Shown piece after piece: positions 42,152-50,801 of a DNA stretch of 64,000 nt. How positions within the stretch are numbered: the first letter of the stretch is position 1; each line of letters starts with the position of its first letter. The notes under the pieces are model-generated. The model made no database searches and was not told where the DNA came from. It worked only from the letters and a program-made list of their open reading frames with translations. This stretch comes from Candidatus Woesearchaeota archaeon (lineage in GTDB: Archaea; Nanobdellota; Nanobdellia; Woesearchaeales; UBA583), in NCBI GenBank assembly GCA_023898345.1, contig CP060218.1, forward strand, positions 310,001 through 374,000, written 5' to 3'. The position numbers and the translations under genes are program-made.

Positions 42152-43264
42152 GTGGGAGAGACGAAACTTCTTTTTAGAAATGGATTTATTTATTTTGGGG
42201 AAGTCCAAGTTCACCTTTTTCCTTTAAATTCTTATCTTTGTCTTCTTCATTCTTTTATGGAGCATGAGGATTTGGATTTTCTTAAATCTGTCTTTTTGGA
42301 AAGTTCTCAGGTTGATGTTTGTGTGCTTCTCAAGGATCTTGTTTCTTCAAAGTCCCTTCCTTCTGTACGTAAATTTTCTCTCTTCTTGGAAGATCTTTCT
42401 TCTTTTGGGGTAGGAAAATTTTCTTTGAAGCGTGTAAGTGAGCATCAGGTACATATTTCGGTAGAAAACTTAGTTTTAAGTAAATTGTACAAAAATATTT
42501 ATGGTTCTGTGCCTCCTCTTTCTTTGGAGTATTTACCGGCAGGATTTTGTAAGCATGCTGCGGAGTTACTTTTCCAAAAAGAAGTTTTAGAAGTTTCTCT
42601 CGAAAAGAACTTGATTTGTCTTGAACTTGGAGAAGAAAAGAATTTTGTTTTAGAAAAAAGTCCTTATGTGTTGGAAGAGCAACATTTTCACATTAGTCCT
42701 GTTCTTCTTAAAATTCTCTCTCAGAAACAAATCAAAATTTCTTCAGGTCTTTTTTCAATTTGGAATACGTATGGAATTTTAGTTCCTTATGCTTCTCTTT
42801 TTTCGTTTTTATCAAGATTTGATACGTCTTACTATGAAACGTTTTTTGAAAAACTTGGGGTTATGCAGGGTCGAGCAGCAGCAACTTTGCAGTCAGCAGT
42901 TTTTGGAGTACATTCAGATGAACTTTTTGAACGAGTTATTGAACAATCTCAGCTTGTTGGTATGGGTAGAGTTCTTTATTACTGGGAGACTCCTTTTCGT
43001 TTTCTCATAGAAACAAATTGTTCTTCTTCTTTTTCTCCCTTGCGCTTAGGTTCTTCTCTTTTTTATCTTTATCTTTGTGGGATTATCAAAGGAGTTTATG
43101 AATTTTGTACGGAACAAAGGACACTTTTATCTTTACGCTCTAGGGAAGCTTTTCTTGAGAAATGTCCTGTGCGAGAAGATGATGACGAGGAGAGGGAAAT
43201 TGATGTTCGCATTAATGCAAAGGCTCTTCTTGCAAAAAGTTGTTCTTTGGCGTCTAAGTCTTAG
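42152..43264 (+). CDS. Protein with V4R-like C-terminal domain, partner of KaiC-like ATPase
   Basis: A 370-residue protein with a GTG start at 42152, 6 bases after the KaiC-like stop. The last 140 residues (FEKLGVMQGRAAATLQSAVF, LVGMGRVLYYWETPFRFLIE, GSSLFYLYLCGIIKGVYEF) follow the V4R small-ligand-binding pattern, including the G-x-G-R turn and the late cysteine-containing helix, though the match is weak. The first half is rich in Leu/Phe and could hold a diverged related domain. V4R domains commonly sense small hydrophobic or aromatic ligands. The 3' end overlaps the convergent methyltransferase gene by 11 bases. Confidence 0.6.
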   Translation: MGETKLLFRNGFIYFGEVQVHLFPLNSYLCLLHSFMEHEDLDFLKSVFLESSQVDVCVLLKDLVSSKSLPSVRKFSLFLEDLSSFGVGKFSLKRVSEHQVHISVENLVLSKLYKNIYGSVPPLSLEYLPAGFCKHAAELLFQKEVLEVSLEKNLICLELGEEKNFVLEKSPYVLEEQHFHISPVLLKILSQKQIKISSGLFSIWNTYGILVPYASLFSFLSRFDTSYYETFFEKLGVMQGRAAATLQSAVFGVHSDELFERVIEQSQLVGMGRVLYYWETPFRFLIETNCSSSFSPLRLGSSLFYLYLCGIIKGVYEFCTEQRTLLSLRSREAFLEKCPVREDDDEEREIDVRINAKALLAKSCSLASKS

Positions 43265-43958
43265 ATTTTTCACTCTTGGCTGTAAGAAAATACGCGTATT
43301 CTTTGTATGCGCTTTCTTCAACTGCTACTGAAAATTCATTGGTTTTAAGAAGTTGTTCTAAGCTTTCTCGACTTAGTTTTCTTTCTAAGATGGTGGCTGT
43401 GAGGGAATGTGCTCCTTGCAAGATTGTGTCCCATTCCCTGATGACATTATTTGGATTTTCTGGCTCTAGGAGTTTTTTCTCTTTTAGTTCTGCTTCTAAT
43501 TTGTTGATTGCTCCTTCTTCAATGTCTTCTCTGTATGCCCATGCACTTATACAAAGGATTCCTCCTGGTTTTATCACTCTTTTAAGATTGGCAATATGTC
43601 TTGGAATATCTCTTGGGAAGGGTAGAACTAGGGATGAAGTAATGGCGTCAAAGGAGTTAGGGGGAAACTCTTCAAGTCTGTTGTCGTCTCCCCTGTAGCT
43701 TACTAAGTTTGCTCGAAAGTGTAGGCATTTTCTTTTTAAGATGTCGAGTGCAATTTTATTTGGTTCGATTACTGTGACTTGTTTTCCTTTTTTAAGAAGT
43801 TCGACAGCTAAATTCCCGGTTCCTGCTCCAAAATCTAGGATACTTGTATACAGGGATAGGGCTTTTAGGTGTTGTTCTAAGAGGTATTTGTATCTTTGAG
43901 ACTGTGCTTGGATTTTATCATATGCATTCAAATAGGCATTTGCTTCTTTCCAGTTCAT
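43254..43958 (-). CDS. Class I SAM-dependent methyltransferase (UbiE-like)
   Basis: A 234-residue methyltransferase with motif I ILDFGAGTGNLAVELLKKGK (about residues 40-59), the post-I acidic residue in TVIEPNKIAL, and FDAITSSLVLPF plus PGGILCISAW later. It resembles small-molecule methyltransferases of the UbiE/COQ5 group. A TATA-like ATATATAAAAAAG lies about 27 bases upstream. It is also only 11 bases after the acyltransferase-like gene, so both separate and joint transcription are possible. Confidence 0.82.
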   Translation of the reverse strand: MNWKEANAYLNAYDKIQAQSQRYKYLLEQHLKALSLYTSILDFGAGTGNLAVELLKKGKQVTVIEPNKIALDILKRKCLHFRANLVSYRGDDNRLEEFPPNSFDAITSSLVLPFPRDIPRHIANLKRVIKPGGILCISAWAYREDIEEGAINKLEAELKEKKLLEPENPNNVIREWDTILQGAHSLTATILERKLSRESLEQLLKTNEFSVAVEESAYKEYAYFLTAKSEKSKT

Positions 43959-43969
43959 ATGATTTTTCT

Positions 43970-44842
43970 TTATGCTGCTTTTTTATATATTTCTTCATTG
44001 TTTTCTCTTTCGAATGCTCCTGCTTTGCGAGTGAAAAGCCTGGAAGGTGTAGCATCAAGTCTCCAGCTCATAACTGCACTTCTTTGGTTTAAGCTTCCAT
44101 ATCCTTCAATATAGTTGTCAACTTGCACGCCTCCAAATGGTAGGTATAGTTTTGTGTGGTCTGTATAATCTCTTGTTTTTGTTTGGTCGTTTTCTCTGTC
44201 GCTTCTAACGACAAAAACAAATGCTTTTAGGTCTGTTTCTTTTCCGATTTGGCGTATTTGTGCATTGAGTAAGAAAAAATCGAGTCCTTTGCCTTGGACC
44301 TTTGTATCGATAGCTAGTCTTCCGTTTTCAGCAATTTGCTTAAATATTTCTCTTTGGTAGCCAAAGGAAATTTTTTTATCTTCAGATGGGAGTCCTTCTG
44401 CGGGAGAATCATAGACTGTTCTCATTGTTCCTACGATTTGATTGTCTTTTCTGGTCATCACAATTGCTGCTCGTTTGTCGTTTGGATCGAGCATTAAGAA
44501 AGGAAATGTTCCAAATTCTTCTTTGTAGCCTGGCATTGTTTTGTAAACGTTTGCTCGTAGTTTGGCAACTGCGAACAGGTCGTCTGCTGTGACACACAAA
44601 TCAAGTCTGTCGTTGTTGCATCTTCTTTTTGTTTTTCTGTTGAATTCTAAGGTATTACAAGCAATATCTTCTAGTTTTTCTTTTTGTTCTGAAGTAAGGA
44701 ACATAACATTTTGTCTTTGGTATTCGTTTATTTGTTCTAGAACTTTTCTTCTGAGGTCTTGAACTTGAGTTTCTCCAATAAAAAAGGAGAATGGTTTGGC
44801 TGTACTTTTTGTTTCTATTTGTAATGGGCTAGGATAAGACAT
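43970..44842 (-). CDS. GNAT-fold acyltransferase-like protein
   Basis: A 290-residue protein whose central part resembles GNAT or FeeM-type N-acyltransferases. KAAIVMTRKDNQIVGTMRTV-like strands are followed by GRLAIDTKVQGKGLDFFLLN, which matches the acyl-CoA-binding motif A (R/Q-x-x-G-x-G) in form, and a late AFVFVVRSDREN strand. Ends are poorly conserved. TATA (44864-44874) gives a leaderless ATG at 44842. Substrate unknown; the adjacent methyltransferase suggests a small modification pathway. Confidence 0.55.
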   Translation of the reverse strand: MSYPSPLQIETKSTAKPFSFFIGETQVQDLRRKVLEQINEYQRQNVMFLTSEQKEKLEDIACNTLEFNRKTKRRCNNDRLDLCVTADDLFAVAKLRANVYKTMPGYKEEFGTFPFLMLDPNDKRAAIVMTRKDNQIVGTMRTVYDSPAEGLPSEDKKISFGYQREIFKQIAENGRLAIDTKVQGKGLDFFLLNAQIRQIGKETDLKAFVFVVRSDRENDQTKTRDYTDHTKLYLPFGGVQVDNYIEGYGSLNQRSAVMSWRLDATPSRLFTRKAGAFERENNEEIYKKAA

Positions 44843-45151
44843 AGTCTAATCCTGTTTGTTTACTTCTTATAGGCCTTTATCAAATTAAATTCAATTTTTT
44901 CTTTTTATTATACATTTTTGTTAATGAAATTTACGTTTATTTAAACATTTGTCAATTTTTTTTGTTTGTCCATTTAAATTTATTAAGAGTACTTAGAAGT
45001 AAGGAATTTTTGTAAAAGCTTTGCAAAACTTTTCGTTTTTGGTTTGGAACTTTTTTTAATTAGAATTTTTTTCTTTCCTTTTTTATGTCACTTTGTGCAT
45101 GCTCATCTTTTTTGTCCTTTTCTTGTGAAGGGATATCTTTATTCTTTGGAT
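44843..45151. other. AT-rich interval of 309 bases without a gene
   Basis: It holds the promoter of the acyltransferase-like gene (about 44864-44874, minus) and several T/A runs. I see no ORF longer than a few codons, no tRNA-like fold and no direct repeats. Confidence 0.6.
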
Positions 45152-45463
45152 ATGTGGGAGAAGAGTATGGCACTTGTTCATGAGGCGGAAGTTGGGACTC
45201 TTTTTTCAAGTTTGCTTGAAGAGAGGGAGATTGTTGACTTTTTAGATGTCCTTAAGCAAGAAAATTTTTCTTTCTATAAGGATTCTCTCTTTCATTGTGT
45301 TCAGATGTTAGATCTTTGTACTGACCTTCACCTAACAAAGGAAGAGAGTCTTTCTTTCGCTCGGGCTAGTCTTTTCTTTTTGAGGGAGACACTCGGGATT
45401 TCTAAGCATTCTTTGCGAACTGGTTCTTTATTCTATTCCGCGGCGTTTGCGAATAATTTTTAG
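45152..45463 (+). CDS. Small helical protein, unknown (degenerate HD-like?)
   Basis: I start at the ATG at 45152 (MWEKSMALVHEAEVGTLFSS), giving 103 mostly helical residues. The spacing HCVQMLDLCTDLHLTKEES then SLFFLRETLGISKHSL loosely follows the helices of an HD-domain, but the His-Asp metal pair is absent, so any such domain would be inactive. The longer in-frame form from 45044 starts with a Phe-rich segment I do not trust. Its 3' end overlaps the convergent gene by 36 bases. Weak case. Confidence 0.45.
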   Translation: MWEKSMALVHEAEVGTLFSSLLEEREIVDFLDVLKQENFSFYKDSLFHCVQMLDLCTDLHLTKEESLSFARASLFFLRETLGISKHSLRTGSLFYSAAFANNF

Positions 45464-46042
45464 AGCTTGGAATGTGGGATGAAAAGGTCTGTTATGGAGT
45501 TCACACTGAATTTTGAAACTTTGATATAGCTGTTCGATTTTTTCTGAGGGGTAATTAAGGAGATACGAGTACTGTGGGTCTAAGTCTTCTTTTGTATTGA
45601 CGCTGTTGAAGGAGAGGCTTTTTGGATCAAACTGTTCTTCTTTTCCGGTGTCAAAGTTTAGGAGATTTTTTCTTTTTGGAGGAAGAAACTCTTTGTTCTC
45701 GTATTGTGTCATCAAAAGGAAAGGATCTTTGATTCCTCTCATGATCTGTCGGGTGTCTTCTTGTAATGCTTGTGCAATTGCTCCTAAGTTTTGTCTGTAA
45801 CTTTCTTGGCTGTCACAATGAAAAGCGTAGGATTTTCCGTTAATGTTCCAAGTAACGCGTGCATAAGAAGAAGGTGAGTTTTTTTCTTCGTTGCCGCAAA
45901 GTTCTATGTCTTGTTTTTCAAGTCCTAGTTTACTTAGCGCTGTAAAAATTTGACTTTCGTATTCTTCTTCGCTAAGTTTTCCTTCAAAATGATGTACTTG
46001 AATGTGCACGTTTTTTCCATTAATTGTATAGCTTTTTCCCAT
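45428..46042 (-). CDS. Uncharacterised protein downstream of cdc48
   Basis: A 204-residue soluble protein of no family I can name. The first half alternates strands and helices, with a recognisable block YARVTWNINGKSYAFHCDSQ leading into NLGAIAQALQEDTRQIMRGI. The second half is polar and ends in a basic helix (TFQALKIIRKRRGIE). It starts 13 bases after the cdc48 stop and lacks an obvious TATA box, so it is probably co-transcribed with cdc48 and could be an adaptor or substrate. That is inference from position. Confidence 0.65.
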   Translation of the reverse strand: MGKSYTINGKNVHIQVHHFEGKLSEEEYESQIFTALSKLGLEKQDIELCGNEEKNSPSSYARVTWNINGKSYAFHCDSQESYRQNLGAIAQALQEDTRQIMRGIKDPFLLMTQYENKEFLPPKRKNLLNFDTGKEEQFDPKSLSFNSVNTKEDLDPQYSYLLNYPSEKIEQLYQSFKIQCELHNRPFHPTFQALKIIRKRRGIE

Positions 46043-46055
46043 TCCTCAAAAATGC

Positions 46056-48509
46056 TTAGATGTAACTTGACATGGCAAGTTTTTCTTCCATTCTTTTTGG
46101 GTTTTTCATTTCTCTTTCTATTTCTTGATAGTGCTTTTGCAACTCAATGTTTACACTTGCGCGTACAACTTTGAGGGCTTCTTGGAAATCTTTTTCTAAA
46201 ATTTCTTCACTTTTAATGTCGCGTCTCAAAGCAATAAGTCCTGCTTCTCGGACTAGGGCTTCGATGTCTGCTCCTACATATCCTTCAGTTTTTGAAGCTA
46301 TTTCTTTGATTATTTTTTCTTTATTGCTTACGGGGCATTCTCTGAGATATATTTCCAGGATGGTTTCTCTTGCTTCAAGATTTGGTATATCTACAAGTAC
46401 CAGTTTGTCGAAGCGTCCTGGTCGGAGGAGAGCTGGGTCAATAAGTCCGGGCCTGTTTGTTGCTGCGAGTACTTTTACATTAATGAGGTCTTCAAGGCCA
46501 TCAATTTCTGTTAAAATCTGGTTTACAATGGTGTCTGTGAACTTTCCTTTTTCAGCTCCCATTCTTGTTCCGGCGATAGCGTCAAACTCGTCGAAGAATA
46601 AAATACTAGGGGAATTTTGTCGTGCTTTCTCAAAGAGTTTGCGAATCATTCTTTCAGATTCGCCGACGTATTTGTTGATGATTTCGGGGCCTTTAACATA
46701 AATGAAGTTACTTGATGTTTCTGTTGCAACTGCTTTTGCCAGAAGAGTTTTTCCTGTTCCCGGTGGTCCGTAAAGTAAGATTCCTTTTGGAGATTTGATG
46801 CCAAGGCGTTTGAAGGCGTCTGGATTTTTGATTGGCCATTCAATCATTTCCACTAAGTTATTTTTGATGTCTCCAAGTCCGCCAATCTGGTCCCAGTGTA
46901 CGTTTGGAACTTCTACTAAGAACTCTCGCATGGCTGATGGACGAACAACTTTGAGGGCTTCGGCAAAGTCATCCTTTGTAATCTCAAGCATGTTAAGAAC
47001 TTCGTGAGGAATTTCTTTGTCTTCCTTGAAATTCAGATTTGGGAAATTTCGTCGAAGAACATTAAAGGCTGCTTCTTTGACTAATGCATCCAAATCTGCT
47101 CCTACGAAGCCATGGGTCACTTCTGCAATAGTTTTGAGAATTTTATCTGATTCTTTTTTTCTTACTTTTTCAATAGCTTCTTCTGGGAGGAGTTTTAATG
47201 CATTGTAAAAATTTTCTTTAAAGGCTGTTTTTAGTTGGGTAAAATCAAGTTTTAATGGTGTTTCCTCTTTTTCATATTTTTTTACAAGTGTATTGAGGAT
47301 GGTTTCGTATGTTTTGAAATCTTTTGGCATTGCTATGGGCATTCCTCTTGTGTGAATTTTGAGAATCTCTAAGCGATCTTCTTTTTTTGGGACTCCGATT
47401 TCTAATTCTCTGTCAAAGCGTCCCGGACGACGAAGCGCTTCGTCTAAAGCATCAGGTCTGTTTGTTGCTGCTATGACGATGATTTTTCCACTCTTGTTTA
47501 GTCCATCCATTAGGGTGAGAAGTTGTGCTACGATTCTTTTTTCTGTTTCTCCTTGTACTTCATCTCTTTTAGCTGCAATAGCATCAATTTCATCAATAAA
47601 AATAATTGCGGGTGAATCTTTTTGCGCTTTTTCAAAAAGTTCTCGAAGCTTCTTTTCAGATTCTCCGTAAAACTTATTTACAACTTCTGGGGCATTGATT
47701 GAATAAAAACTTGCTTCGGCTTCGTTTGCAATTGCTCGAGCTAGTAATGTTTTTCCTGTTCCGGGTGGTCCGTACAGAAGAATTCCCTTTGGCGCGTCTA
47801 TGCCAAGGCGTGAGAATATTTCGGGGTGTTTTAAGGGTAGTTCTACGAGCTCACGTATTTTGTTGATTTGGGATTTTAGTCCTCCAATGTCTTCGTAACA
47901 TACTCCTTCGCTCTCTTCTTCGATGCTTTTGTTTGAAACTTCAATGATTGTCTGTGGTGTGATGATGAGGAATTCTCCTTGTGGTCTGGCTTGTGTTACT
48001 TTGAACTTAATTGTGCTTAGATTAAAGCCAAGAAAATCGTTTTCTATTGCATTGAAAAGATCGATTGCAAAGGGGTTGTTTGAAGAAAAAGAAACTTTGC
48101 GCTCGGCAGTATTGTGTCCGACGGTGATGATGTCCCCATCACAAATTGGTTTGCGAATGAGTCCTCGTTTGAGACTTGAGAGAGTTGTTGGGTGCAGGAC
48201 GAATTCTTGAAGGGGAACAAGAACAACTTTTTGTGCTTCTTTTAGTTCTGGTTTGAAAACTTTTACTGGGTCTCCCACTCCTATTCTGGCGTTTTTACGG
48301 ATGTTTCCGTCCATTCTGATTATCTCTAGTCCAAGGTCGCTTGGGTAGGCTCTGTCGGCTATGGCTAATGTCTTTCTTTCTCCTTCAATTCCAATAATGT
48401 CTCCGGCCACAATATTCAAAGAACGCATAAAAGAAGTATCAATCCTTACAATTCCTCTATTAACATCATCTTGGTGTGCCTCAGCCACCTTTAAGCTCAG
48501 TTTTGTCAT
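46056..48509 (-). CDS. cdc48: Cdc48/VAT AAA+ ATPase
   Basis: Hexameric unfoldase that feeds proteins to the proteasome or remodels complexes. The ORF reaches 48596, but the TATA box at 48531-48540 and the family start (MTKLSLKVAEAHQDDVNRGI) place the ATG at 48509, giving 817 residues. It has the N-domain double-psi barrel, then two AAA modules with GPPGTGKTLLARAIA and GPPGTGKTLLAKAVA, Walker B IIFIDEIDAIA and ILFFDEFDAIA, and arginine-finger regions RRPGRFDRELEIG and LRPGRFDKLVLVD. An insert of about 60 residues follows the first module. Confidence 0.96.
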   Translation of the reverse strand: MTKLSLKVAEAHQDDVNRGIVRIDTSFMRSLNIVAGDIIGIEGERKTLAIADRAYPSDLGLEIIRMDGNIRKNARIGVGDPVKVFKPELKEAQKVVLVPLQEFVLHPTTLSSLKRGLIRKPICDGDIITVGHNTAERKVSFSSNNPFAIDLFNAIENDFLGFNLSTIKFKVTQARPQGEFLIITPQTIIEVSNKSIEEESEGVCYEDIGGLKSQINKIRELVELPLKHPEIFSRLGIDAPKGILLYGPPGTGKTLLARAIANEAEASFYSINAPEVVNKFYGESEKKLRELFEKAQKDSPAIIFIDEIDAIAAKRDEVQGETEKRIVAQLLTLMDGLNKSGKIIVIAATNRPDALDEALRRPGRFDRELEIGVPKKEDRLEILKIHTRGMPIAMPKDFKTYETILNTLVKKYEKEETPLKLDFTQLKTAFKENFYNALKLLPEEAIEKVRKKESDKILKTIAEVTHGFVGADLDALVKEAAFNVLRRNFPNLNFKEDKEIPHEVLNMLEITKDDFAEALKVVRPSAMREFLVEVPNVHWDQIGGLGDIKNNLVEMIEWPIKNPDAFKRLGIKSPKGILLYGPPGTGKTLLAKAVATETSSNFIYVKGPEIINKYVGESERMIRKLFEKARQNSPSILFFDEFDAIAGTRMGAEKGKFTDTIVNQILTEIDGLEDLINVKVLAATNRPGLIDPALLRPGRFDKLVLVDIPNLEARETILEIYLRECPVSNKEKIIKEIASKTEGYVGADIEALVREAGLIALRRDIKSEEILEKDFQEALKVVRASVNIELQKHYQEIEREMKNPKRMEEKLAMSSYI

Positions 48510-48632
48510 AAATCCTGCAAAAAATTTAAGTTTTATAAAGATTTGTGTGTGAAAATCTAGGCTTTCCAGTGCACAAAAAACATTGGAAAGTGACAAATAA
48601 AATTTAAATGGAATTTTTTAGTGAAATGTGTA

Positions 48633-50336
48633 ATGAAAGGTTTCTATTATCTTCTCTTTTTTTTCCTTCTTTTTGTTTTTTCTTATGCTGATGATAGCAA
48701 TGAAACATTTTATCATCCTGAATCTTTTAATTTTTCTCTTAACGAGAGTGTAGGTGGTCCGCATGTTCAGCTTTTGGCAACTGTTGATTATTTCTTCAAT
48801 ACCTCTCCTGAGAACAATGTTTCTTTTTCTTTTCTTTTTCCTCAAGGTTTTGAAAATTTTAGTTTTTCCTGTGATGGTTTGTGTGAAGGTGTGGTAAATC
48901 AAAGTACGCTTATTTTGACAACAAATAATCAGAGTGGAAGTTATCATATTGAAATTCTCTTTTTTTTTAATGAGACTTTTAATGAGGTTTATTCTCATAA
49001 TCAAAGCCTTACTTTTTCAGCTGATTTATTTTATTCCTATAATGGCACAAATTATACTCTTAGTAATACAACTCAACTCCGTCTTGATCTTGCTGGTCCG
49101 ACTTTGGAGGACGAGTCTAGTTATGGGGCTGTGAATGCTACTTTTGTTGGAACTCTTGAGAATATTTCTTTTTTAGCAGAAGATGAGAGTTCACTTTTGA
49201 ATTGTGCTATTGTGGTCACTCTTCCTAATGGAAGTTCAGAAAATCTTAGTACTTCTTGCCAGAATGGTAGTTCTTTCATTTTTTCTTTGGAGGGTCTTTA
49301 TACTTTAGTTTTTGAAGCGAGTGATCGTTTTAATAATACTGAAACTCTCAGTAAAGTTATTAATGCAACGAATATGGCTGAGTGGAACATTGAATTTGAT
49401 TACAAAGACCGTGACGAAATAAATATGTCCGTTACAGTGTACGACCAAGATGAAGATGATGAGGAAGAGCAAAATCTTGAAGATGGAGAGTTTACCTTTA
49501 CCTTAAACCGAAGCAAAGAGTATGACATTGCCTGTAATCTTAGTACTTACAACATGTGGTTCTTTATTGACGACCTTGATGCAAGTACTTGGGAAAGTTA
49601 TAATCGTAGTGTTTTCTTAAAGGAAGATGAGCCTGAAGATAATGAGTGGCTGTACATTTTCTGGAATGAAGATTTAGTTTTTGATGATATTGTTATGACA
49701 ATAAATCTCTCTCATCTGGGCCTTACAACAGAGCAGTTTGAAGAAAATCTTGTCTTTGAGAAGTGTAAGGATTGGGATGAAGATGATGAGGAATGTGATG
49801 GTGATTGGAAGAAAGCTCATGCTAAGTTATATTCTGACAATTTCACAGTAGTATTTGATGAAGAGGAGTTTTTGGTGTTTCGTATTTCTTATGATGAAGC
49901 AGAGGAAGAAGTTTCAGATACTAGTACGGAAGAAGAGGATTTTGAAATTCAGCCTCTTTCTAATATTGAGCTTGCCAGTACTGTTTCTTCTACAGAGGTT
50001 CCAGTTGAAGAAGTTTCTTCTGTTGAGCAAGCACCTGTTGCTCCTGCTACTGAGGCCACTGCTCAACAAAATACAGATGCACAGCAAAAACTAGGCGAAA
50101 CTTCTTCTTCTTCTTCTCAATTGCTTGCAAATCAAAGTTTGGAGGACGAAAGTCTTGCGAATCTTGATAGTGAAAATTCTTGTACGCTCGTTGGAATTCC
50201 CTTTGGGCATGTTTTTATGTGTAATTATTGGTGGCTCTTGATCATTGTTTATTTGATTGCTGACACAAGTTTTTACATACATCGGCGCAGAATGCGTAAG
50301 CAAGAAGAAGAACAAGAACTGGGATTACAGCAATAA
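48633..50336 (+). CDS. Membrane-anchored, heavily glycosylated surface protein
   Basis: A 567-residue protein with an N-terminal signal peptide (MKGFYYLLFFFLLFVFSYAD) and more than 20 N-x-S/T sequons in the first 350 residues. The fold is beta-rich, with Ig-like spacing (SLEGLYTLVFEASDRFNNTE), then a strongly acidic domain (YDQDEDDEEEQNLEDGEFTF), a Pro/Thr/Ser/Glu linker, and a C-terminal membrane helix (WWLLIIVYLIADTSFYIHRR) with a basic cytoplasmic tail. I start at the ATG at 48633 instead of the GTG at 48621; a TATA-like box is at 48600-48610. Likely a cell-envelope protein; exact role unknown. Confidence 0.8.
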   Translation: MKGFYYLLFFFLLFVFSYADDSNETFYHPESFNFSLNESVGGPHVQLLATVDYFFNTSPENNVSFSFLFPQGFENFSFSCDGLCEGVVNQSTLILTTNNQSGSYHIEILFFFNETFNEVYSHNQSLTFSADLFYSYNGTNYTLSNTTQLRLDLAGPTLEDESSYGAVNATFVGTLENISFLAEDESSLLNCAIVVTLPNGSSENLSTSCQNGSSFIFSLEGLYTLVFEASDRFNNTETLSKVINATNMAEWNIEFDYKDRDEINMSVTVYDQDEDDEEEQNLEDGEFTFTLNRSKEYDIACNLSTYNMWFFIDDLDASTWESYNRSVFLKEDEPEDNEWLYIFWNEDLVFDDIVMTINLSHLGLTTEQFEENLVFEKCKDWDEDDEECDGDWKKAHAKLYSDNFTVVFDEEEFLVFRISYDEAEEEVSDTSTEEEDFEIQPLSNIELASTVSSTEVPVEEVSSVEQAPVAPATEATAQQNTDAQQKLGETSSSSSQLLANQSLEDESLANLDSENSCTLVGIPFGHVFMCNYWWLLIIVYLIADTSFYIHRRRMRKQEEEQELGLQQ

Positions 50337-50415
50337 GTAGTCCTTCTTGGTGATTTCTTTTTGGCTTGGAAAAGGTTTATAAAGCATGTTTTAACTCTTT
50401 AGAATATTGAATTTT

Positions 50416-50488
50416 GCCTTATTAGCTCAGCAGGTAGAGCACACGGCTGTTAACCGTGGGGTCGCAGGTTCGAGTCCTGCATAAGGCG
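50416..50488 (+). tRNA. tRNA-Asn (GTT)
   Basis: Cloverleaf with acceptor GCCTTAT/ATAAGGC, D arm with AGCTCAGCAGGTAGAGC, anticodon loop CTGTTAA (anticodon GTT) and T arm GCAGG-TTCGAGT-CCTGC. Discriminator G; CCA not encoded. TATA GTTTATAAAG lies about 35 bases upstream. Confidence 0.96.
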
Positions 50489-50535
50489 CTCAAGGATAGT
50501 CTCAACTGATTTTCAGTGGGAAAGGCCTTTTTCTT

Positions 50536-50610
50536 GACCCGTTAGTTCAGCCCGGTTAGAATGCTCGACTGATAATCGAGTGGTCCGCAGTTCAAATCTG
50601 CGACGGGTCA
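50536..50610 (+). tRNA. tRNA-Ile (GAT)
   Basis: Cloverleaf with acceptor GACCCGT/ACGGGTC, anticodon arm CTCGA-CTGATAA-TCGAG (anticodon GAT) and T arm CGCAG-TTCAAAT-CTGCG. Discriminator A; no encoded CCA. It lies 47 bases after tRNA-Asn with no clear separate TATA box, so the two may be co-transcribed. Confidence 0.95.
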
Positions 50611-50801
50611 TTTTAGATTTCTTGTTGTATATTCTGGTGTTTGAGGATAATTTTGAAAAACTCTCTGAAATTCTTAAAGGGGGGTTTAGAAAGGTTGGAG
50701 AATTTTGATTACACTGTTTTTCTTTATTCTTGGTGGAGTTTTCTTCTGTCCTGTATTAGTTTATGCAAAGTTATTTTAAGAAAACTTCTTTTTGTTTTTC
50801 C

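Noticed and set aside
50706..50780. Short TTG-initiated ORF with a signal-peptide-like sequence before the LamG pilin
   Set aside because: It has about 24 codons, no ATG and no promoter at the right distance, and it ends inside the promoter region of the real gene.
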